From Takakia lepidozioides (taxonomy: Eukaryota; Streptophyta; Takakiopsida; Takakiales; Takakiaceae): a stretch of 64,000 bases of DNA. The notes beneath the pieces are model-generated. The model did not search any database. It was not told the DNA's origin and was given only the letters and a program-made list of their open reading frames with translations. The DNA lies in NCBI GenBank assembly GCA_030704615.1, contig CM060731.1:5890001-5954000 (forward strand), given 5' to 3'. Below, piece after piece: positions 21,638 to 34,660 of the stretch. Numbering within the stretch: position 1 is the first letter of the stretch; every line of letters starts with the position of its first letter. The translations under genes were made by a program, and so were the position numbers.

Positions 21638-21983
21638 TTAAACTGCGACAGTGTCTTGGATTTGTTGATCCATGCTCTCTTTGTTGCTCTAAACAGCCTT
21701 TACCCGTCCTGTGTTTGTCATAGCTTGACTACCCTTTCCTTAAATCTCGACTTGGTTGACTCCTAGAAAAAGCTGAAACCTGACTTTCTGCTTTGATGTC
21801 CTCTCACAAGGGTTTGGCCCCTCAGCATTGCTCTCTGATTTTTCATGACTTCTGCTACTGCAGCAGAACTGACACTTGGTTTCTTCAGTGCTATCTATGT
21901 AAATACCCTTGTTTTGCAAGAAGCCAAAGGTGTAAGCTTTTGTCATGTCAATACCTTTTACCTTCCCATTCTAAGGTATAGAC

Positions 21984-22370
21984 CAGTGTTGGGCGGATAC
22001 AAGAGAATATAATATTAATATAATATTAATATTAGAATTTTAATAGTTTAACTGATTAAATAAAAACTTAAAAAAAATTGCGAGTAAATCTCAATAAAGT
22101 TCAATCAGGGCTACAATCCCCCTGTTTTAAAATTTTATATTTCATGATTATTTATATCCGAATTACTCTATAACCGCCGGATATTAAAATCTAAACATCC
22201 GGACTTATTTATATTCGGCAGATTTTTAAAAACTTCCACTGTGCATAACTGGCGGATATTAGAAATGCAAATTATTCTAATATCCGGATCCGTAGGATAT
22301 ATCATTCTCTAGTTTGTCAAGTATCCGGACCCGGCGGATATTAAGAAAAACTAAGAACCGCCCAACACTG
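21984..22370. mobile_element. hAT-type MITE with 8 bp target duplication
   Basis: It begins CAGTGTTGGGCGG and ends CCGCCCAACACTG, flanked on both sides by GTATAGAC (21976-21983 and 22371-22378). The inside is very AT-rich with repeated GGATATTA/TAATATCC. The 8 bp duplication and CA...TG ends identify the hAT superfamily. No coding sequence. Confidence 0.95.
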
Positions 22371-22378
22371 GTATAGAC

Positions 22379-23229
22379 CAATGTTCATGGTTGCACAAAT
22401 TGATGTGATGTGGGTTGAACACGTCAACTTCATGTGTTAGAAGTTCCGTCCTGATGTGCATCACCTCATCTCAAAAACTGACTAATTGTAATTGTTTTTC
22501 ATTCTTATATCATTAATTAATTAATTTTTTAAATTGACCCAAATGTAAGCAACCAGGTAATGCAACTTGTAAATATATAGTTTGAAATTTTAAAAATTGG
22601 CCCCGATTTATATATAATTATTTATTATTTTTTTTGTCTTAGAAATGGGACGGTAAGCCCCGACGGTCCCCATTTTGTGTATTGTATTTGTCCGGACAAG
22701 GCCCAAGAGGTTGTTATCTAGAAACCAAATGATGCGTCTCATACCTCCTAGTGTGTTGTACCCAAGGTTGCAGTCACTGAGGACAATTGGGAACCAGATG
22801 TTGGACCTATAGTCACCGGAGGAGAGAGACGAAGGATCCAGCAATTTCTAAGGGCTTATAGAAATTGCTTTGCCTTCAGTTTCAAGGATTTGGGGAGCTT
22901 GAAGGGTCATGAGATTTAATTCTTCATAAAAGGGCCCTGACGGTCCCCTTCTTAACATGATTAATTTTTTATTTAATTTATCTATTTGATAAATGGAGAT
23001 CGCTAGCGTTGGCTATCCATTTTTGTACTTACGAAATGGGGACCATAGGAACTTGGTGGTCCCCTTTTATTTTTACATTCAATAAATGGGGACCACAAGC
23101 AGAGATGGTCTCCGTATTTCATTTGAGGTCAAGTGCAATTTCCTATGTATTCCTGTGCGTCTCCTACGGCGATACCCATCTAAGCCCAGTGTGCAATCTC
23201 CTATGTTTATCCAATCATTATTGATATAT
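22379..23229. other. Intergenic region
   Basis: No supported gene. Several GACGGTCCCC/AATGGGGACC phrases recur at about 22661, 22941, 23035 and 23086, probably from an old repeat. Confidence 0.4.
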
Positions 23230-23231
23230 CT

Positions 23232-26200
23232 CCCATCTCTAGGGTAGCCTGTGCCATTGGCCCAAGTGTCCAATGGCGGAAATGGGGACTGCCAAGGCTA
23301 GTGTATGGGGACAGGGAGCACTCGTGGTTACAATGTTATAGTCTTGGCCAGAATCTCCTCTGCATTGCACATGACAGAACGGATTGTGCTGCCACCTCCA
23401 ACCTACATGTTCAAAATACTTTGGGGCCAAGAATAAACATTGAGGGCACTCAACTTTACCAAGTGAAGTTGATGATATCTGCACCACTGCTAGTTGCCAA
23501 TGCCTGGTTCATGGTTCTTGCATCCTTGATTTTGGATTGAGGTACCCACCCACTATGCCTGGTAGATTGAAACCCTTTGCCCACCATTTTCTGGCTGTCA
23601 ACCTTAACTCCAAATTCAGGGCAAGTGGGTGTAGATGGAAAAAGTACGGTTGGGATGCATATGAATGATGGGATATGGAGTGCACTCAAAACAAGAGGTG
23701 AATGATTGAAACATGCAAAATGGACTGGATAATTTTAATGCGTTGATGGACTGGTCAAGGACTCGTACAGGTGAATCCATATGATAAATAAGGGAACATG
23801 AGGACCAGGCAAACTAGAATGTCCACAATTTCATAACAATGGTAGATATCATAAGAATCTGGAAAACTGGAAACAGCTTGAGTGGGTGCCTCTCCCTTTC
23901 ATAGTTGGAAGCTGTAGGCCGCGCTGCAGATTGCTCCCTTCGCCTCTGTCATGCTTGTCCATACTTTAAACCAAGGCTGGTTCACATGTCAATCCTGTGG
24001 TAGAGCAAACAGACTTCATCTCCACAAAGTCAGGTTCAGATCTGGCCAGATGCCTAGCTGGGCAAGCAATGTCTGGTGAGTAATCTCTCTCTCACTATAT
24101 TTAACTGGATAAGAACTTGTGCATGAGGATGGTGGCAATAGATTGGCATAGAAGATAGACATGCAGTGGAAAGCCAGCCCATATCTTCCAAGTTGATTCC
24201 TTAAAGATGCCAGATGTTAGCATGCGTCATATCTGCATGGCTTCAAACTACTGGCTTGATGCCTAAGATTTAAGTCACACTGAACAATGATGACATGCAA
24301 GATCCGTCAGAAAGTAGATCCTCCTTTCCCTCATGTGAGTTTCCCTCACTATTTGTGGAGTTTGGTACATACAAGCCTTCCAGAAGTATACTGTACTTAG
24401 CCTAATGAATCCATTCGCAACCCAGTCAGGAAACAGGTCTACCTCCTACCCGATACCAAATACTCTCTTTGTGTCTTCAATATTTACACCTCTTCCTCGC
24501 TAGTGACTAATTTTAAACACTCAAATATGGACAAAAGAAAGAGATGATACGAGTGAGAGAGGGTGCAGGATGAACGTCACCCATAGCCGAGAGGGAATTG
24601 CTGCACGGTGCCAGGACTCGAGCACCTGAATATGGAAGATTAAAATTTTATGAAAGGGGGAGCTGGAGGGTTTAAGTCAGAATTCATCTTCATCTCCTTA
24701 AGCAGTTGTGTCATCCTGCAGGTCAACATGCCCTTATCAGTTTCTTACCCTATTCACCACCTTGTCCTCACTATCTCATATAGCTCGATTTTGTCGAAGG
24801 TCAGATAAAGAGAAAGCAAACCAGGGGAAAAAAACCTCATTGTATTGTCCAAAATTCCTAAGAGAGAGGAAGCCATAAGATCGTTTGTGTAATTGGTTGG
24901 CGTATGAGACAATATCACTTGACAAGGAGCAAAATGAGAGAGGGAGCCACATAGTTGGTTAGTGTGCTCCTTCCTTGTCTATAAGTGCTGGCTTTGGTTA
25001 GAGTCTTATCTCTAAAGAGTAACAATCTGGCATTTCTGGTTCAATTCTTGTTTTTAGTACAATTCATCAAATCCCTACTCCCTAGTATTTGTCCTGCTAC
25101 TAAAAATATTTTAAAACCCAACTCTCAAGGACACACCAACCGACGGTCCCAGCCTAGCAGGTAATTAGAGAAATATTACCTTACTGAAATAAGGGAAGAA
25201 ATGGTGGGTCGACAGTGATGAAAGTCGAGCTTCCTCTTCGCGGGACTGATCACAAGCGCACACCATAAAGTTGAGGATTGTCAGGCCTGATGGGACCATA
25301 CATATTTTGCAGATTTCACAACTGTTGTGCACGAGGTTTCCCCACATTGATATTCATTGTTGTTAATAGTCTAAATTATGAGAGCTGAGTCCCAACAATT
25401 TCAATTTTCTTCTTCAGAAGAAGAATTAAGTCCCTCATGTAACATGGTTAGGCAAAGGGAATTGTTTTGGGCCATAGAGAAAATAAAAATGACCCAATTA
25501 CGTCCAAATACCGCTGTGAGCGTAAGAAAGATGCAAGAAAGACCTAGGTAAATAGAGAACAATACCCGCAATCGACTTGAAAGCCGACTGTATTCTGACC
25601 ATCAGGGCTGGAGCAGCTGACCCGTGATCCTGTTTTCCCATTGCCGACTTTGATGTTCAACTTCATTCCAGATCCAAGCATACACAACTACACATGCTAG
25701 GCCATCCCGACAATGTTAGCTTAATGCTTTATTTCTAGAAAACATACAATAGACAAGTAAAAACAAATTAGATTTGTTATTGTAGAAGACATACCTTGAC
25801 AGAATTGTTGCTAGAGTTGAAAGTACAACCCTCAGTCCCTCTGCATGTTCCAAGCCACAGTTCTCTATGCTACTTAGTCCCTTCATCATGACTTCAATCG
25901 ATAAGTTTTACTGTTTTAGAGTTTACTGAAAGACCCTACCACAATGCACCACAAACCAACAGAGGGACTAAGGAAGAAGGCAATAGAACAAGGAGGAGAT
26001 GGCCTTAACGACATAGTACAACAAGACTGTCTTAATTACCCTCCTTGAGAGGGCGAGGTTGGGCGGCTGCAGCTACACGCATGAACCTTGTTTTGACACT
26101 TGCCAGGAGAGCCCATCCGGTCTTGTAAGGTGCCACCATTCAATGATATTTGAAGGCCTTCACTAGGAGAAGAGATGTTGTAGCTGAGCTTGTCTTTGGC

Positions 26201-26542
26201 AGCTTGGATAATAGCAGCTTCTCGTCTGTCTGCAGCATTGTTGAAGACTGCATGCACAGGCACCTTGTTCTTGGGACCAGCCTGGATGACAATGGACACA
26301 GGCCGACCGGACTCTCCGTTTTTTACATTGCATGATCCAGCCTTGCCTCCTTGGCCAAAGGAGAAGTCAAGGTTGGCTGGATTCATACAAATGGTGAAGT
26401 CCTTGCCACCAGACTGCTTGACGGAGATGCTATTGATTTCGGGTGGCACCTTCACATATTTGACGGGCGTGGTCGCCCTGCTAGTAGGTGAGGTTGGGCG
26501 CGATGAGATTCGCAAAGTGTCTCCTCGGATGGTGCACGTCAT
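23232..26542 (-). CDS. Possible multi-exon Cys-containing protein gene, exon structure uncertain
   Basis: The strongest segment is 26036-26542, open for 168 codons: after a Ser/Thr/Pro-rich start it reads VKYVKVPPEINSISVKQSGG, FTICMNPANLDFSFGQ, SCNVKNGESGRPVSIVIQAG, ending in a GTAATT donor-like sequence. Downstream on the same strand are coding-looking pieces with Cys and Asn-Ser: GTCRGTEGCTFNSSNNSVK (about 25798-25865, GTATGT donor), KLNIKVGNGKTGSRVSC and VGFQVDCG (about 25600-25675), CEICKICMVP (about 25290) and GVKVDSQKMVGKGFQ with SGADIINFTW (23456-23640), then CRGDSGQDYNIVTTSAPC (about 23340). Recurrent Cys and Asn glycosylation-like sites would fit a secreted or receptor ectodomain, but I recognise no family and the exon joins are not proven. 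Confidence 0.3.
23690..25164. other. Region without a supported gene
   Basis: AT-rich sequence with no long frame on either strand. If the minus-strand gene at 23.2-26.5 kb is real, this is intron. Confidence 0.4.
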
Positions 26543-28031
26543 CTTTCTTCCTCACCTATCCCTCCTGTCCTACTTATCTGCAGCCTCTCTCGTCCTCTGC
26601 CTGGCCTCCTTGTAATGCCCACCAGAGTTGTACTCATATGTGCATGGTCTCTGCTACGCACACTGGTACAGTTCACCAACCTCTCTTGCCCTCCTTTCAG
26701 GAAATTGCAGTTCCAAACAATCCTCTATCTTCCACCTCTCTGAGCATGCACTCCTAACTCACCCTCCCTCCCTGCCAGGCTCAAGCACCCACCTAAGCAG
26801 GAGAGCCGGCACCAACTCTCTCTCTCACACCAAGAGAGGAATCGACAGCAAGAACGGCGGGCGACAAGGACATTTGTAGAAAAAGCTGTGGCTGTGGCAC
26901 AGACAAGGGTGTGCTTGGTGGCCCTTCAATGGGTGTGATTGGTGCCTTTTCACGGTATTCTGCCCTTTCAAACAAATGCCCTTTCACACCGGCCATGCCT
27001 GTGAACCTTCCTCAATCATCTGCTCGGTCATAGGAATCGAATCTGCAGTTGTTGATAAAGACTACTCATGGTTGAAGTGGTACAAATTTCCAGCCTTACC
27101 ATGTGATTACATGAAGCTCTTTTGCAATCACAATCCATGTTCAATCACTATCCAAACGCTCAAGAATAATTCGGCGATGCAAACCACAAACAAGGAAACA
27201 ATACTGGGATAATAATGACCCTGACATTCATTCTTCCAAATCTGGTGCTCCGGATTGGAAATACAAAAAGTCTGACAAATTCCTCATCCTCAACAAAGAC
27301 TATGCCCTCTATGCAAGTGCTGTTGTTTTACAAAATTGACAGAGTGTAGTGACAATATCTAAGAGGAAACAGTTGTACCAGACAAAACTATCCCAAGTTC
27401 CTCAATGTAAGAGTCCCACACAGGGAGTCTAGTGCCATTACAATGAGGTATATCCTATGTCAAACGACTAGAACATTTAATCTTTTGTTTATACCTACGA
27501 TAAATATAACTCCCGAATTCGAACGTACAACTCAAGTCAATAGAAGAATAATAGCTAAGATCCGAGAATGATGAGTTTGAGTCTGCACAGTTGCAACCAG
27601 CCAACCATTTGAGCACTCCTTCAAGCCAAGTGCACAGACAATTCTTCGTAATATGTGTAGTGTTTCTCCATACTTTCCACATAGTTGCCACTAAATACAT
27701 TCTTCAAACACAAGACTTTGCTGGCCATTCTAAGGCTTTTCCATGGCAATGGCGGACAATCCCCTTTCCTGTTTCACTGTTTGCCTTGTGCCTAGGAAAA
27801 TAGTATCAACCCCACCATCATACTGGCATGCAAACAGCTTCAATTTAGGATGCAAGTGTAGAGCAAACACCTTCACATAGCAGATTAAAGCTGGTGACAA
27901 CCTTCCAAAGCTTCATTGACATCTCAAGTTTGAGCTGCGGGGGACAGCAGATGGAACTTCTTCGCATAAGAGAAATTACCATCCCTCTCTGTTGGACGAG
28001 TCCATTTCCAGCAGGCTGGCAATGGCAGCCT
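26543..28031. other. Intergenic region downstream of MLN51
   Basis: No coding frame or repeat is supported. The first part on the minus strand would hold the 3' untranslated region and terminator of MLN51, the last part the promoter of the gene at 23.2-26.5 kb, if real. Confidence 0.4.
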
Positions 28032-31000
28032 TCACTGCCCAAAGCTCATTTCTGAGTATCTGCACACACAAAACAAAACAAATAGGCGATCAAATCCCAA
28101 CCGTCCTGAACAAAGCAAAATGAAACAACAGCCACACCTGCTTAGATATGGCTGCATTACTGCCTCAATTTTGACACCAAGGAAACCCCATCCAATCCCA
28201 AGTATCTCCTGAGAACCACCGCTCATCTATAAGCCATTTCTGAACCAGATCCGTATCTTGATGTAAGATACAACTCAGTCCCACAAACCTGCGTGGTTTA
28301 CTTTGGCGTTGTCCAAATTCATCTGTTCCAAGATCTACAAGAAAAGAGTCACACGACAATAATATTAGGTCCTACTTCAAATTGAATGATGAAGGAATGA
28401 ACAATAGTAGTGATATGAAATGAGATGTCCACATAGCTAAGCAATCCATTCATGCACAGAGAGAACACCAGTGAAATATTTCATTGCTTTATTTTTGTCG
28501 AGCCACTTGTTGGCAAGCCAGTGAACCACATAGATGCTAGACCAAGCCATCATGATCTGTTAGGGGAGTGATGTGTTCCCATAGAATTCATGACTTCCAT
28601 TACTCTGTTCAGACAATTATCGGCAAATTTCAGCTTCATATGATTGATGTCAAGATTCTGAGATTAAATATCCAGACAAGAAGCTACAAGATTGTCTGTC
28701 ACCCTTGTTTTCAAGGGGTTACTTGAGTGGCAAGGTAATTGTTGGTAGGTGCATTCTAGACAAGGTCCACAATAGTTTCTACTTGAGCTATCCTACCCCT
28801 TGTTGTTCTTCAGCAGGCCACGATAAATAGGGACATATAACACAACATAATCTGTTTAGCTTTTAAAAAGAGTTAGTGGAGGACACACAGACGGAAATTA
28901 TGTACAATTGGTTTCAAAACACTAGCAACTTTCACAGTGAAATTATGATACCTCAGTTGTTTTCCTTAACTGCAAGCAGAAAAGAGTTAGCGACGGAGGC
29001 ATGAGACATGTTCAGTATACCGATGGACCGCAAGCAAACAGGCAATCAGTAAGTTCACCTTAACTAGTCAGTTCTCCTTTCTGCTGTGGAAGTAACCAGA
29101 CATTGATGGAACAAGGTGGTACCTGGGCTTGGTGGAGGCTTCCACAGGCCACTTGGCTTTGTCCCATTCAGCTCTCCTCTTCTGCACATAGAGCCCAGCA
29201 AACCAGCAAGGCCTTGACCAACTAGGCATAAAATTTCATGGTCTGCTCTAAAGCCATCCACCGAAGTGATTGCAAGCCAGAGTTTCTATGCCCTGATGAT
29301 AATCAAACCAGAAGAAATCTCTCCCAAAGCAGCTCTTCTATCTTGCTTTCCAAACATGTCTGTAGAATGTTCACTGGCTCAATCGAGTATCTTCAATTCA
29401 CGAGGTGGAAACAACACAAACTGAACAGCACATTCAGAAGGTCACCTACCTTCAGACTCCAGATCAAGGACAAGGTGGTGTAGTCTAGAAACTATAAAAC
29501 AAACTTTTCCCCTTTTAACTTGAACTCTAGCAAACAAACCACTAACCAACAGCTCCACTAGTACTACGTAATGCGCATGGGAGGTTGATCCATTATGGTA
29601 GTTGAGGGATGAGACCTACCCAGGCGGATGAAAAGAGGCTGGCTGGGCTGCTGGCTGGGTATAATACATTGCAGAAGGGGTGCCTTCCACTGCCATATAT
29701 GGTGATGGATATCCAGCCCCTAGCGTGCCTCCTCCTGCCAGTACGGGCACCCTGTACAATTTTCACCAAATTCAGTTCAAAGAACACATGTTATGATCTG
29801 CGCACTTCTCAAAAGCCAACTGTGCAGTTTCTTAAGCTTCTACCCGAAGAATTCAAAATATGCTATTCATGCTTACATCCAGTGCATGCCAAGTCTCAGA
29901 GGAAAGAGCAAGATGTCATTTACCTAGCCCAGAATAAGAGGCAAAGAGAGGATGTGTAGACCAAGCAGGGATGTGCATCATAAACTGAACTGTTCTAAGG
30001 AATACATGCAACTCACCAAGAGCAAGTTTACCACAGAACTAAATCATGCGATCATTATCTGAATTTAGACATCACAGCGCTCAACATACTCTAAAGGTCA
30101 TTTGAGGAAAAGAGGGGAGCTACTGTGGCTATGTGAGAGAGAACGTACTCATAAGACGTTGTTTGCCATAGCCTTGTCACCATTGAGACTGTGGCTATGG
30201 GAGAGAGAGAGAGAGAGAGAGAAAGGGTGGGGGGGGGGGAGGAAAGAGAGAAGAGATGATATGGGTGCCTACCATGTAAGTTCTGAGTTTGGAAAACCAT
30301 ACTGAGGCTGGCCAGAATAGTTGGGCAAGGCCATGCCCACAGCAGACACAGCCATGCCCGCCTGTGCTTGGCCCCCATACTGCACTGCAACTGCCATTTT
30401 TCCCAAAATGAAGATGTTTATCATGGACGTGAAAGCACTCCACATTAACCAAGAGGTCCTGAAAGAACAAATACGCAGGGACCTCCAACACATGGCTACC
30501 AACATACAGCCATGGCATTGAAACACTATTTCATATTGCCGACACATAACAAAGCCATCAACACAGCAGGAGTAATGAACTGTGAAAAAAAATACAAAGT
30601 GACTGCGAAACAAAACAAGGGCAAACCCCTGTTAAATACAAGCAGACTTCTGCAGAACAAACCAGGTGCAACAGGGCGTGAAAATCCCGGGTCTCCAATG
30701 CGCAAGCCACTGCTAGCTCCTGCTGTGGGCCCCCCATTGTACATGTATGAATTTCCACTTCCCCCCACAACCTGGTAGTTGCCACTTCTGCCCCCTCTCC
30801 CACTGTTGCCCTTGTACCTGACAGGCTGCCCCACATTCCCAGGGCTTGACCGAGGTGAAGCCCGCACAGAAGCTTGAGGTTGTTGTAACTGCTGTGTTTG
30901 GGCTTGAGGCTGAGGTGATTGCACCACCTGTGCCTGGCTGCTACTGCCTTTTGTAGATGACGGCACCCCAAGCAAAGGTGGAAGCACCTTACCTTGTTGG

Positions 31001-33926
31001 GGGGGAATGGGTGCCTGGGCTGGCTGCTTTTGCTGTGTGTTGGTAGGCAATAACCCATCCCCTTGGCCATGCCCAGAACTATTAGGCCCACCTGCAGACA
31101 TCCCTCTTCCTGAGCCTGCAACTGGCTTTGCCACAAAAGCTACTGGAGGTGTTGTCGCCCGACCAGTGGCGTTCCTTCCCCCTACTGCTGTGTGGGGCAG
31201 GTCCCTTTCCCTTCCTTTGTTGCTTTGACTCCAACTGGCATTGTTGGCGTCGGATCCTTCTAGCAACTTCTGCTGCAGAGCTCCTGAGGGAAAGAAGGGG
31301 GGCGATGCTGAACTTAGATACGAACCAGTGACAGGTTTCTTGAGAGGGATGGGAGCTTCTGGCTGTTTGCTTAGTTGTTGTGGATCACTACTGCTGCTTG
31401 CTGGGGCATCTTGTAAAGCTTTGATGACACTGCACCAAAAGCCAGCCGCCTCTAACAGTTAGCCCAGGTTAACTATTCCCTTCTTCTCTACCAGAACTCA
31501 AGCAAAAACTGCAGGAAGTACTTGTCCCACATATTTAAAGTGATGTGAAACCATGACATCACCTTTGAGCAAGCTTTATTTCTATCACATTTAGTCACAT
31601 TGCAATTAGTGCTAAAAATAATAGCAATGAGAATTCTTGTGCACAAGCTAGACAGGCGGCTCCAGTTATTCCCAAAAAATATCATGACTGCTCATACAGC
31701 CTGATGAAAGAGCAGAAATTCAGCAACCTCCATCTGAACCGAGAAAGAATTACAAGCAAAGGGAGAGAGGTTCCACACAGACTCTTGACCAGTGATGTAA
31801 GCAAGGAGAACAAAGAGGGGGGAAACCATGCAGCGGAAAGAGATCAAACTCATTGCACAGGAGAGTCCACACATCATGAACTTCTCTAGAAAACATAAAT
31901 ACTACTGTCCATAAAAGTGCTCGTTGGTGCACATAACCCTTGGACTAAACCACAAACACATTTCTAACTGCCATTACCAGGAAATCCTAAGTAAGCTTGG
32001 TGCCAAGGCACCCAGGCACAGAAGTACTGAGGTTTCTTCACACACATTAAAATCAACCCAGAAACTCTACAAAATGTTCCCCTACGGCATTCCTACCAAC
32101 AGAAACACAAAACAAGTCCAAGAAATTATGGAGCTCAAACCAAAAACCATGGTACTTCTTAAACCATAATAAATGTCACCCACTAAGTGTTGGCCGCAGC
32201 AACTGGCTCTTCAGCTCTGATGCTGTCTACTACTTTGGCCCTTGAGCCACGCCCTCTTCCTCGTCCGCGACGCCCACGTGTTTCAGCCACATCCTCTGAG
32301 TCACTTGCCAGTCTGCCAGCCCATCCCCTGCCCCACTCCCTGCCTCGACCACGAGCTCGGCTCCGTCCTCTCCCACCCCTCTGAGGCCCCTACACTCATC
32401 CACCACCCAACCATAATAAACACAGCTGCTCCCAGATACGCAGAAAAATTGGGATCACTAGAAAACCTACAAATAGATGTCTTCTCTGATTTCTATTTCC
32501 ACACAATCACAACCCCCAAAAATTGATGCTCAAAAAATTGCAGCTCAGCTGCTGCAGCTAGCAGCTCCAACAGTCACTTGGATTTCAGATCAAATGCCAG
32601 CAAGTCTCTCAACATCAAAATTCAACTCCCTTGTCACAAACATCAACTGGTATTAGAGCCTCATTTAAGGAAATAACTTAGGTTAACAGTTGAAGCTAGA
32701 ATGCCAAATACCTCCAATTGGAATGTTTCATTGCGAACGCTGAGTTCTTCAAACATGTCATGCAACCATGGCTTCTCATCCTTGGCTTCCCACAATTTCC
32801 TTCCACCCATGCTGCGCCTGAATTCCATATCCAAATATCAATCAACACCCTCCTCTTTCACAGCTTCCTGGTTAGCAGCGCGAATACTAACTCCTACACA
32901 CTGAGTCACTAGAAGTCCCCGCTGCCCATCTACCCTGACTGGAAGAGATGTTCTGCTGGATTTAGTATCAGCTTGAAGTCACAACGCCAGCTTAATCAAC
33001 TGATGCCAACAGTACCATCCTGCAGGATAAACAGGGGAGGGTGATGTATGTACAAGAAAGCCATCTTCACAATGTAGCTCGTATTAACTTCCTTGAATGG
33101 TAAAGTTGTACTTGGAAAGCCAACAACCCGTGCTGATTGTATTAAGAAAACCAGCACGTAGAGAGGCAGCATATTTCACTTATTATCCTCTTTTGACTCA
33201 GATAAGTTGTAAACCTAAGAATACTAGCTTCAATGTGCTGCTCATCTTCATTCAAAATCCAGGCATAATGTGCAACCACACCATCGACATCAGATACCAC
33301 CTGAGACTGGGGCGGGGAGGGAGAGGCGACGACAATTTCTGCATTACATCAAATCATGCTATGCAAAACGGTTAGGTAAGAGGCAAACAGGATAGAAACC
33401 TGGCACGGGCTCCACCATTTTCGCGAAACCGGTCATCATGCATGTAGAAGGCCCCTGCGGTCGGCACTACAAAGGGTTCTGCTTCCTTTCTTTCCTCTTC
33501 AATTACTTCTTTACTCTCGGTTGTAACTGCGACCGAAGTTTCCTGTGCGCCCCCTGGATCTTCCCCACTCTTCTTCACATGCCCTAACTCCTGGCCTCCC
33601 TCGCTGGGACCTTGTAAGCCTTCGCTGTCAGCCTCCCCATCATCTTCCTCGTCACTCCCTTTCCTTCTCCTTCTCAGAAAACCCTCCCCATCGTCATCCT
33701 CCTCCTCTTCGTCCTCGTCTACAAGCGGTATGCCCTCCCCTTCGCCCTCGTCGTCTGAGAACGGTTGCCGCGATGCATCGTCATCAGCCGAAGAGGCCGC
33801 GTCCTGGACCATCCCCCTCTCGTCGTCGTCGCTGGCTTCTCGCCGCCGCAGCGCCAGAGCTGATGCGCCATCACTGTCACTCTCATAGTCCCCCTCCTCC
33901 ACCCCCGACTCCGACATTGTTGCCAT
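28032..33926 (-). CDS. MLN51: MLN51/Barentsz (CASC3-type) exon-junction-complex protein
   Basis: Nine exons join in phase to 657 codons: 33926-33400, 32817-32712, 32380-32184, 31429-30663, 30384-30273, 29751-29620, 29181-29123, 28334-28289 and 28059-28032. Each border has GT-AG and no stop interrupts. Exon 1 is very acidic and ends with FVVPTAGAFYMHDDRF; exon 2 gives GGRKLWEAKDEKPWLHD. Together they form the SELOR segment that clamps eIF4AIII and RNA in the exon junction complex. Exon 3 is an RGG-type basic region. Exon 4 has a Gln-rich low-complexity stretch and SPPFFPSG. Exons 5-6 carry VSAVGMALPNYSGQPQ, SELTW and VPVLAGGGTLGAGYPSPY, and the end reads KPRRYSEMSFGQ; I recall these as conserved in plant MLN51. 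Expected role: nuclear and cytoplasmic mRNA surveillance and localisation. It is the only clearly intact host gene in the window. Confidence 0.93.
30198..30242. repeat. GA microsatellite with G-run in an MLN51 intron
   Basis: (GA) repeats of about 24 bp followed by GTGGGGGGGGGGAGG, inside the intron between exons 5 and 6. Confidence 0.9.
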
Positions 33927-34330
33927 CTCTCTGTATCCCTCTCTCTGCTCTCCCCCGCAGGAAGAACACCTTCACAAATAACCCGCTCCCCTCCCCTCCC
34001 TCTCGCCTTTACACGCCAAGAAACACCCCAACCGGTGAGGTTATGTTATGCCACCACAAAGCGTCTCTTTCACACCCTAATCAAAACACTTCGACTCGGT
34101 CCCCTCTCCCTCTTCCCCATCCTTCCTCATCTTTACTAACAAACTCTCTCTCTCTCTCTCTGTCACTCTCAGAGCAATCTAATCTAGCACGCTGGGGATG
34201 TGAAGGAGCAAGAATCCATGGAAGAGCGAGGATGGCAGCCTGCTCGCCTTTCCTCACACATCTCTCTTTCTTTCTTATCTCTTTAGGTTTCCGAATATAC
34301 ACATTTTATTGGGCCATGCCTTAAGGCAAG
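33927..34330 (-). promoter_or_regulatory. MLN51 5' leader and proximal promoter with GA repeat
   Basis: Immediately upstream of the MLN51 start the minus strand carries purine-rich sequence and a (GA)n tract of about 20 bp (34144-34164), as is common in plant 5' leaders. No clear TATA box is seen. Long plus-strand frames here are antisense to exon 1 and are not genes. Confidence 0.4.
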
Positions 34331-34660
34331 GACTTATTAGCATCTTAAAGCTAAAAGTAACTTGGACCTTAAGATTAGAAGTAGGCCATGACTAGAGAGA
34401 GTACCTATAGTACGCTTAAGCTAAATAGTTTGGATTTGAAATAGGTAGTTCATTTTAGACTTTAGGAGGTTGGAGGTTCAATCCACAATTTTACAAGAGA
34501 CACCATAAATTAACGCTTTGTGCCATTAACATGATTTATCGTTGCTCGTGACATTAAGGAAATTATGAACCTATACCATGTACATGAGCTTGAGTACCTT
34601 CTTGAGCACCTCAAATCAGATGGATTGTCACTTGGATTTGGTGCTCAAGATAGTCACTTA

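Noticed and set aside
33545-34324. 259-codon Pro/Arg-rich plus-strand frame
   Set aside because: It is antisense to the acidic first exon and leader of MLN51, whose protein motifs and splice sites are clear.
34440-34500. tRNA or SINE B-box (GGAGGTTCAATCC)
   Set aside because: No matching A-box at the right distance and no cloverleaf can be drawn.
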